Assembly: GCA_934247115.1 (NCBI GenBank)
Contig: CAKQIY010000054.1
Span: 1 to 10,621 of the forward strand
Reading direction: 5' to 3'
From: an uncultured Coprococcus sp.
GTDB taxonomy: Bacteria > Bacillota > Clostridia > Lachnospirales > Lachnospiraceae
DNA: 10,621 nt
Positions within the stretch are counted from its first letter, which is position 1; each line of letters begins with the position of its first letter. Shown piece by piece: positions 5,370 to 10,621 of this stretch. The translations under genes and the position numbers were made by a program. The notes below the pieces were generated by a model. It ran no database searches. It was not told where the DNA came from and was given only the letters and a program-made list of their open reading frames with translations.

Positions 5370-5720
5370 TCATTGTCCCTGCACACTACAGGCAGTTATC
5401 ATGCGCTCCACGTCATTCAGAAATTCATATGCCATATGCATGAGATCCCTGTTGTTTCTGAGCACATTCTCCTGATCCATGTCCTGGCTCGCTTCAGATT
5501 CCACCTCTGTCACATCATACCCCTGCAGAAAATAATCGCAGCTGCGCTCCAGTACCCTCGATAACTGTACCAGTCTTTTCAGACTCGGCAGGCTTTTACC
5601 ATTCTCAAGCCTGCTTATATATTTGCCATCAGCACATATAAGCCTTCCAAGTTCCTCCTGCGTCAGATTCATCACTTTGCGGGCACGTCTTATCCTCTGC
5701 CCGATCATTACACTATTCAT
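5370..5720 (-). CDS. Small XRE-family transcriptional regulator
   Basis: A 116-residue protein with a textbook HTH_3 domain at about 6-60: IGQRIRRARKVMNLTQEELG, then ISRLENGKSLPSLKRLVQLS. The tail (about 68-116) is acidic and probably helical, and may serve for dimerisation or partner binding. The ATG at 5720 has GAGG almost adjacent and AGAGGG a little further up. Met5 (5708) is a possible alternative, so the start is slightly uncertain. The LytTR gene follows 25 bases downstream on the same strand; the two probably act in one regulatory circuit. The upstream promoter is not clear: a TTGCGT and a TAATAT/TATTGT occur at non-ideal spacing between the terminator and the gene. Confidence 0.92.
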   Translation of the reverse strand: MNSVMIGQRIRRARKVMNLTQEELGRLICADGKYISRLENGKSLPSLKRLVQLSRVLERSCDYFLQGYDVTEVESEASQDMDQENVLRNNRDLMHMAYEFLNDVERMITACSVQGQ

Positions 5721-5790
5721 TTCCTCATCCCTCTGTTGAACATCACCAACCCCCTATGCAACAATATTACTTTACAATAAATCCACGCAA

Positions 5791-5838
5791 TAAAAAACCA
5801 CATCCCATGGCGAATATCGTCATGGGACGCGGTTTTTA
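5791..5838. terminator. Bidirectional hairpin terminator after the malic enzyme gene
   Basis: An 11-bp stem with one G-T pair (5803-5813 with 5817-5827) has a 3-base ATA loop. It is flanked by AAAAACC (5793-5799) on one side and GGTTTTT (5831-5837) on the other. On the minus strand the stem is followed by TGTGGTTTTTTATT, which fits termination of the malic enzyme transcript 45 bases past its stop. The symmetric A and T flanks would also allow rightward termination. Confidence 0.85.
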
Positions 5839-5882
5839 GTACATATATTTACTAAACATATCGAAAAACTTTAGTTATATCT

Positions 5883-7052
5883 TTACTTTGTTATTCCAAG
5901 CTTAATTGCCTCGTCAGCTACAGCCTTGGCAACCACTTTAGCAACTCTCTCGTCGAATGCTCCAGGAATGATGTAATCCTCCTTGAGCTCAGCATCTGTT
6001 ACAATGGATGCGATAGCCTTGGCTGCTGCCATCTTCATCTCTTCAGTTATGCCTGTTGCCTTGGCGTCCAGGGCACCTCTGAATATTCCCGGGAATACTA
6101 GAACGTTATTGATCTGGTTTGGATAATCCGAACGGCCTGTCGCCATTACTCTTACTCCGCCCTTTGCCGCTTCCTCAGGCATGATCTCAGGTGTAGGGTT
6201 TGCCATGGCAAATACTATAGGATCAACCGCCATAGATGCAACCATCTCTGCTGTCACGATATTTGGAGCTGAAACTCCGACAAATACATCCTTACCCTTC
6301 ATTATCTCGGCAAGAGGACCTGTCTGCCTGTCCTTGTTTGTAATCTCTGCCATCTCTGCCTGTGCCGGATTCATCCAGTCCTGTCCAGGGCACAGAGCAC
6401 CCTGCCTGTCCACGAGAACCACATTGCCTATACCGAGCTGAAGCAGAAGCTTACATATTGATATACCTGCAGAACCTGCTCCGTTGATAACCACATTTGC
6501 CTCGTCAAACGGCTTGCCGACAAGCTTTAACGCATTGATGAGTCCTGCTGACACAACGATAGCTGTACCATGCTGATCGTCATGGAATACAGGAATGTCA
6601 AGTTCTTCCTTAAGTCTTTTCTCTATCTCGAAGCATCTTGGAGCAGATATATCCTCCAGATTTATACCTCCAAATACAGGTGCAATGCGCTTTACTGTCT
6701 CAACGATCTCATCCACATCCTTTGTATCAAGGCAGATAGGGAATGCGTCAACTCCACCAAACTCCTTGAAGAGTATGGATTTTCCTTCCATTACAGGTAT
6801 AGCTGCCTCAGGTCCTATATCTCCAAGGCCGAGAACCGCTGTTCCATCTGATACCACGGCAACCATGTTGCCTTTGCATGTATATTTGTATACGTCAGCC
6901 TTATTGTCACGGATCTTTCTGCAAGGCTCTGCAACGCCCGGTGTATAAGCTGTGCTCAGATCATCTCTGTTCTTCACGGCTACCTTGGACACTACCTCTA
7001 CCTTACCCTTGTGCTCCTCATGCATCTTAAGACTTAAACTATTGTAATCCAT
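5883..7052 (-). CDS. Malic enzyme (malate dehydrogenase, decarboxylating)
   Basis: A 389-residue short-form bacterial malic enzyme without a phosphotransacetylase domain. It oxidatively decarboxylates malate to pyruvate and CO2 with NAD(P)+, in the cytoplasm. Landmarks: catalytic Tyr36 (STAYTPGVAEPCRK), catalytic Lys91 (PVMEGKSILFKEFGG), metal ligands Glu133, Asp134 (NLEDISAPRCFEIE) and Asp159 (IPVFHDDQHGTA), the dinucleotide loop INGAGSAGIS (189-198), and FAMANPTPEI (281-290). Asp215 at the end of the second Rossmann strand hints at NAD, but I leave the cofactor open. The start at 7052 is chosen because AAAGGA (7064-7059) lies six bases upstream; the open frame back to 7100 has no such site. 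The gene has its own promoter overlapping the end of the preceding gene, and a hairpin terminator after it. Confidence 0.97.
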   Translation of the reverse strand: MDYNSLSLKMHEEHKGKVEVVSKVAVKNRDDLSTAYTPGVAEPCRKIRDNKADVYKYTCKGNMVAVVSDGTAVLGLGDIGPEAAIPVMEGKSILFKEFGGVDAFPICLDTKDVDEIVETVKRIAPVFGGINLEDISAPRCFEIEKRLKEELDIPVFHDDQHGTAIVVSAGLINALKLVGKPFDEANVVINGAGSAGISICKLLLQLGIGNVVLVDRQGALCPGQDWMNPAQAEMAEITNKDRQTGPLAEIMKGKDVFVGVSAPNIVTAEMVASMAVDPIVFAMANPTPEIMPEEAAKGGVRVMATGRSDYPNQINNVLVFPGIFRGALDAKATGITEEMKMAAAKAIASIVTDAELKEDYIIPGAFDERVAKVVAKAVADEAIKLGITK

Positions 7053-7058
7053 GTCTGT

Positions 7059-7064
7059 TCCTTT
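7059..7064 (-). promoter_or_regulatory. Ribosome binding site fixing the malic enzyme start
   Basis: AAAGGA on the minus strand, six bases before the ATG at 7052. It supports MDYNSLSLKM as the N-terminus instead of the 16-residue-longer frame starting at 7100. Confidence 0.8.
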
Positions 7065-7117
7065 CTGCGCCCCGCGCATCCTGTATTCTATCCACTGCAT
7101 ATAAACCAGCTTATTCC

Positions 7118-7146
7118 ATAATAACCTCGTCTCATATTTTAGTCAA
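7118..7146 (-). promoter_or_regulatory. Promoter of the malic enzyme gene, overlapping the upstream stop codon
   Basis: On the minus strand: -35 TTGACT (7146-7141), an exact 17-bp spacer and -10 TATTAT (7123-7118). The -35 covers the last codons and runs up to the stop of the methionine-enzyme gene ending at 7139. Initiation near 7111 would give a leader of about 58 bases. The gene can therefore be transcribed independently of its upstream neighbour. Confidence 0.7.
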
Positions 7147-8953
7147 CGATATGTGCCAGCATATGTACCCTGTTGAACGGGAACGAGAAGTAATATCCGT
7201 CCGCAAAGTCAGCCGTGTACTCAAGTATCTCTCTGGCGATCTGTATACCGCAGTCCTCGCCCTCCTGTCTTGTAGCATTTTCACCATATCTCTCTATGAT
7301 CTCATCCGGGATCTCTATGCCCGCCATCTCATTCTTCATGAACAGCGCATTTCTCCTGCTGACAAGCGGCATGATACCCACAAGTATGGTCGCACCTGTC
7401 TCAGCTTTCATATTCCTGAGGGTCTGCGCCTGCTCCCTGGAGAACACCGGCTGGGTCAGGAAAAAATCTGCTCCCGCATCCATCTTTCTCTTTATTCTGT
7501 CCACCTCGAACTTCGTATTCATTCTGTTCTGGTTGATCGCTCCGCCGTAGGTGATCTTATCTCCGCTGAACACCTCTTCGTTCATAGACTGCAGCAGCTT
7601 CATCATTCCGACAGAATCGAAATTGAACACACTCCTGGTCGTCTGCCTGAACATGACCGGAACCGGATCGCCTGTTATGACAAGAAAATCCTTTATGCCG
7701 TTAAGCTGTGCGCCGAGCACGCTTCCACGTATAGCTATGGCATTCTTATCCCGGCAGCACAGATGAGGCATAACTCTGAGTCCCGTCTCTTTATGTACCT
7801 TTTCCGCCATGAGTATGGAATCCGCTCTGGTTCTTCCCGATGGCGAATCAGGAAATGTCACCACATCCACATGTGACTGCTTAAGTATATGGGCTGCATC
7901 AAGAAGCTTCTGATCGTTGACATCCACCGGAGGCGCAAGCTCCACTGCTATAAGCTTGTGTCCGCCAGCATTTTTTATGGCTGCCCCTCCGCGCTCCAGA
8001 CGGCCTTTGAGGAAATTGTCCTTTGGTGCATCATCAGCCTGCTGCTTTTCCATATGAATCTTAACAGCCTTCTCAATATCTCCGTATTGCACCCGTTCCG
8101 TGATCTGATGTATATACTCAGGATTTGTACCACAGCAGCCTCCTATGATATCTGCACCAAGCGCCGCTATGTCCTGTATCTTGTCGATAAATCCCTCTTT
8201 GTTGTCATTGAATACAAGTCTGCTCTGTGTAAACTTTGGATATCCCGCATTCGGCATGATGGATACAGGCTTTCCACAATCCACGTCCAGCTTTTTCAGA
8301 AGCTGAAGCATGTGATATGGTCCAACTCCACAGTTGAGCCCAACACAGTCCACATCACTATTCGCTGCCGCCTGTGAAAGCAATGCCCTTGCCGAGAAGC
8401 CGCAGTTGCTGTACCCGAACTGGTTCACACAGAACGACACCATTACAGACGTATCCTTTCTCGTTTTCAAGTGCTTCACCACAGACTCAAGTACATTAAA
8501 CTCAGGAAATGTCTCAAACCAGATGATATCCACTCCCATGTCCTGCATCGCCTCACCCAGCAGCTTGTACTGTGACACCCTCTCGTTCAACGTAAGACCG
8601 GCATCCGCAGGTATTGGGCCTATATCTCCGGCAATGTATACCTTTTTGTGATCCGTTCCAGCTTCGCCGTCCGCAGCCTGCTTCGCAAGCTTTACCGCCG
8701 CACGCACATTTGAAATGACATAATCCATGTCAGCATCAAGGCTCGCTGTATTTGCCGCAAATGTATTTGTCCTTATAAGCCCGGCTCCCGCCTTCACATA
8801 CTCTTTATGGATCTCAAGCACCCGCTCCGGGTGGCGCATGTTTGCAAGTTCAGGGGACACAGTCCCCTGCTCTCCATACATTCCCACATAACATGTTCCA
8901 AATGCTCCATCCGCGACAAGTAATTTATCCTTTAAGCTTTCAAGTATATTCAT
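7139..8953 (-). CDS. yitJ: Bifunctional homocysteine S-methyltransferase / methylenetetrahydrofolate reductase
   Basis: A 604-residue two-domain enzyme, close to Bacillus YitJ in length. Residues 1-290 form a homocysteine S-methyltransferase barrel: DGAFGT (15-20), and zinc ligands Cys208 (GLNCGVGP), Cys273 and Cys274 (GGCCGTNP). There is no cobalamin domain. After a charged linker (about 300-330), residues 333-600 form a MetF-type FAD reductase barrel: catalytic Glu338 (VELAPP), DVVTFPDSPSGRTRAD, PHLCCRDKN, LVITGDPVP (424-432), GGAINQN and FFLTQPVF (497-504). It would reduce 5,10-methylene-THF to 5-methyl-THF and transfer a methyl group to homocysteine for methionine synthesis. AAGGAG (8966-8961) is seven bases before the ATG. 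The gene follows the ABC-F gene by 100 bases filled with an inverted repeat. No S-box or T-box fits in that space, and no convincing promoter is visible. Confidence 0.96.
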   Translation of the reverse strand: MNILESLKDKLLVADGAFGTCYVGMYGEQGTVSPELANMRHPERVLEIHKEYVKAGAGLIRTNTFAANTASLDADMDYVISNVRAAVKLAKQAADGEAGTDHKKVYIAGDIGPIPADAGLTLNERVSQYKLLGEAMQDMGVDIIWFETFPEFNVLESVVKHLKTRKDTSVMVSFCVNQFGYSNCGFSARALLSQAAANSDVDCVGLNCGVGPYHMLQLLKKLDVDCGKPVSIMPNAGYPKFTQSRLVFNDNKEGFIDKIQDIAALGADIIGGCCGTNPEYIHQITERVQYGDIEKAVKIHMEKQQADDAPKDNFLKGRLERGGAAIKNAGGHKLIAVELAPPVDVNDQKLLDAAHILKQSHVDVVTFPDSPSGRTRADSILMAEKVHKETGLRVMPHLCCRDKNAIAIRGSVLGAQLNGIKDFLVITGDPVPVMFRQTTRSVFNFDSVGMMKLLQSMNEEVFSGDKITYGGAINQNRMNTKFEVDRIKRKMDAGADFFLTQPVFSREQAQTLRNMKAETGATILVGIMPLVSRRNALFMKNEMAGIEIPDEIIERYGENATRQEGEDCGIQIAREILEYTADFADGYYFSFPFNRVHMLAHIVD

Positions 8954-8967
8954 CTAACATCTCCTTC

Positions 8968-9055
8968 AGGGACGCTTCTTTTGTAACGAGGAGCGTCCCT
9001 CTGTCCTATATTTTCATTACAAGGGGACGCTCCTCGTTACAAAAGAAGCGTCCCT
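8968..9055. repeat. REP/BIME-like element: 32-bp perfect inverted repeat
   Basis: Arms 8968-8999 and 9024-9055 are exact reverse complements of 32 bases, separated by 24 bases. Each arm is itself an imperfect palindrome: GGGACGCT and AGCGTCCC form an 8-bp stem around a 15-base loop. Two hairpin units in opposite orientation are the design of BIMEs made from REP units, which in other bacteria are mobilised by RAYT (IS200-like Y1) transposases. The element fills nearly the whole gap between two genes. Its right arm reaches into the TAG stop codon (9056-9054) of the ABC-F gene. No T-run follows in either direction, so it is not a standard terminator, though the folded RNA could stabilise or separate the two gene messages. 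Family assignment is inference. Confidence 0.8.
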
Positions 9056-10610
9056 AGTTAAGGAGTGTATACTGCTCCAGATTCCACACATCTGTCACAA
9101 GGCCGTCATAGAACTCCGGTTCATGACATACCAGAAGTATAGACCCCTTATACTCAGAAAGAGCACGCTTGAGTTCATCCTTGGCATCAACATCAAGATG
9201 ATTTGTCGGCTCGTCAAGCAAGAGCACATTTGTATCCGTGTTGATGAGCTTACAAAGTCTAACCTTCGCCTGCTCACCGCCTGAGAGAACCTTGACCTTG
9301 CTCTCGATATGCTTGGTGGTAAGTCCGCATTTGGCCAGGGCTGCACGCACCTCATACTGAGTATATCCCGGGAATTCCTCCCAGATCTCCTGCAGACACG
9401 TATTCTCACTCGGCTTGACCTCCTGCTCAAAGTATCCAATGTGCAGATAGTCGCCAAGCTGCGCCTTGCCGGATATAGCCGGGATAAGTCCAAGCACACT
9501 CTTCAGGAATGTCGTCTTTCCTATACCATTCGTTCCTGTGATGGCTATCTTGTCACCGCGCTCCATGCGGAGATTCATCGGTTTGGAAAGCGGCTTGTCC
9601 TTGCTGTAACCTATCACCAGATCATCGGTCTCGAATATGATCTTACCAGAGGTTCTCGCCTCCTTGAAGTTGAACTCAGGCTTCGGTTTCTCACGCTCAA
9701 GCTGAATGACATCCATCTTGTCAAGCTTCTTCTGTCTGGACATAGCCATATTTCTTGTGGCAACCCGGGCTTTATTTCTCGCCACAAAATCCTTCAGCTC
9801 AGATATCTCCTGCTGCTGCTTTCTGTACGCAGCCTCAAGCTGGGATTTCTTCACCGCATACACCTCCTGGAACTTGTCATAATCGCCGACATATCTGCCC
9901 AGCTGACAATTCTCCATATGGTATATGATATTTACAACCGAATTCAGGAACGGAATGTCATGGGATATAAGAATAAACGCATTCTCGTATTCCTGAAGGT
10001 ATCTCCTCAGCCACTCTATATGATGTGCATCAAGGTAATTCGTAGGCTCGTCGAGCAAAAGTATCTCCGGCTTCTCAAGAAGAAGCTTCGCCAGCAGCAC
10101 CTTGGTTCTCTGTCCGCCCGACAGCTCAGTTACATCCTTGTCCAGTCCCAGCTGCAACAGGTCAAATGCTCTGGCAACCTCCTCAACCTTCGAGTCTATT
10201 ATATAGAAGTCATGACTGTCCAGAAGATCCTGCAGAAGACCCATCTCCTCAAGAAGAGCGTTCATCTCCTCATCATCCGTCACGTCTGCAAGCTTGTCAC
10301 AGATCTCATTTATCCTCTTCTCCATGTCAAACAATCTGGAGAATGCATCCTTAAGCACCCCGCCTATGGTCATGCTCGGCTCAAGGGCCGTATGCTGATC
10401 CAGATATCCGACCTTCACATTCTTCGCCCAGGTCACTGTGCCCTCATCCGGCATGAGACTGCCCGTCACTATATTCATGAAAGTTGATTTACCTTCACCA
10501 TTTGCACCGACAAGCCCTATATGCTCACCTGCCAGAAGTCTGAATGACACATTTTCAAATATTGCCCTGTCACCAAATCCATGGCTGAGGTTGCTTACAT
10601 CTAATATCAT
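9054..10610 (-). CDS. yfmM: ABC-F family ATPase, YfmM-like
   Basis: A 518-residue soluble protein with two ABC ATPase domains and no membrane segments. Domain 1: Walker A GANGEGKST (35-43), signature LSGGQ (163-167), Walker B LLLDEPTN (184-191), His217 (LISHD). The inter-domain linker (about 245-320) is charged and includes KKQQQEI-like coiled-coil and KARVATRNMAMSRQKKLDKM (280-299). Domain 2: Walker A GTNGIGKTT (359-367), LSGGEQ (442-447), LLLDEPTN (463-470), His496 (VCHE). ABC-F proteins bind the ribosomal E site and relieve stalled or drug-blocked ribosomes. Length and the N-terminal LSHGFGDRAIFENVSFRLL pattern match Bacillus YfmM; a specific resistance role is not shown. AAGGAG (10621-10616) lies five bases before the ATG, at the window's right edge, so the promoter is outside. 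Confidence 0.97.
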   Translation of the reverse strand: MILDVSNLSHGFGDRAIFENVSFRLLAGEHIGLVGANGEGKSTFMNIVTGSLMPDEGTVTWAKNVKVGYLDQHTALEPSMTIGGVLKDAFSRLFDMEKRINEICDKLADVTDDEEMNALLEEMGLLQDLLDSHDFYIIDSKVEEVARAFDLLQLGLDKDVTELSGGQRTKVLLAKLLLEKPEILLLDEPTNYLDAHHIEWLRRYLQEYENAFILISHDIPFLNSVVNIIYHMENCQLGRYVGDYDKFQEVYAVKKSQLEAAYRKQQQEISELKDFVARNKARVATRNMAMSRQKKLDKMDVIQLEREKPKPEFNFKEARTSGKIIFETDDLVIGYSKDKPLSKPMNLRMERGDKIAITGTNGIGKTTFLKSVLGLIPAISGKAQLGDYLHIGYFEQEVKPSENTCLQEIWEEFPGYTQYEVRAALAKCGLTTKHIESKVKVLSGGEQAKVRLCKLINTDTNVLLLDEPTNHLDVDAKDELKRALSEYKGSILLVCHEPEFYDGLVTDVWNLEQYTLLN

Positions 10611-10621
10611 AATCTCTCCTT

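Noticed and set aside
5345..5386. Longer N-terminus for the LytTR protein starting at 5386
   Set aside because: The extra 14 residues overlap the end of the XRE gene and contain the AGGAGG that serves the start at 5344.
7053..7100. Longer N-terminus for malic enzyme starting at 7100
   Set aside because: No ribosome binding site precedes it, the family usually begins near the chosen Met, and a good site lies just before 7052.
7151..7876. 241-codon open frame opposite the methionine enzyme gene
   Set aside because: It lies fully inside the antisense of a well-supported coding sequence and has no coding signals of its own.
8968..9055. The large inverted repeat as an ordinary intrinsic terminator
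   Set aside because: Neither side of the stem is followed by a T-run, and both arms have internal palindromes, which fits a repeat element better.
9309..10487. 392-codon open frame opposite the ABC-F gene
   Set aside because: It is an antisense shadow of a strongly coding ABC-F gene; its Leu/Arg/His-rich translation has no recognisable domain.

Overview
The window looks like chromosomal DNA of a low-to-mid GC Gram-positive anaerobe of the Clostridia, most likely a Lachnospiraceae relative. This is inferred from strong AGGAGG-type ribosome binding sites, AT-rich intergenic DNA with sigma-A-like promoters, intrinsic terminators, and the gene set (short malic enzyme, YitJ-type bifunctional methionine enzyme, YfmM-like ABC-F protein, YlmH). 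I cannot name the species. There is no phage, CRISPR array, rRNA, tRNA or intact insertion sequence.

Layout. 1-506 is a gene-free regulatory region. At its left end is a minus-strand promoter, an operator and a ribosome binding site for a gene lying just outside the window. 507-1568 (-) is a LacI-family repressor. A close copy of the left-edge operator lies just after the repressor's own promoter, so it probably controls itself and the off-edge gene. 1752-2312 (-) is an XRE-like regulator, divergent from an unrecognised 275-residue protein (2503-3330, +), with a 21-bp palindrome between them. 3331-3865 holds no protein gene but contains what looks like a complete small RNA gene on the minus strand (about 3574 to 3351): extended -10 promoter, 5' stem-loop, three-way junction with a C-rich loop, and terminator. 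3866-4645 (+) is the S4-domain protein YlmH. It converges on a two-gene minus-strand operon: a small XRE regulator (5370-5720) followed by a LytTR regulator with a degenerate receiver (4652-5344).

The right half is metabolic and all minus strand: YfmM-like ABC-F ATPase (9054-10610), bifunctional homocysteine S-methyltransferase/methylenetetrahydrofolate reductase (7139-8953), and malic enzyme (5883-7052) ending in a hairpin terminator. The malic enzyme has its own good promoter whose -35 overlaps the stop codon of the preceding gene. A 32-bp perfect inverted repeat of REP/BIME-like design fills the gap between the ABC-F and methionine genes.

The most interesting items are the candidate C-rich small RNA, the LacI operator set with its off-edge target, the REP-like element, and the XRE/LytTR pair without a visible kinase.
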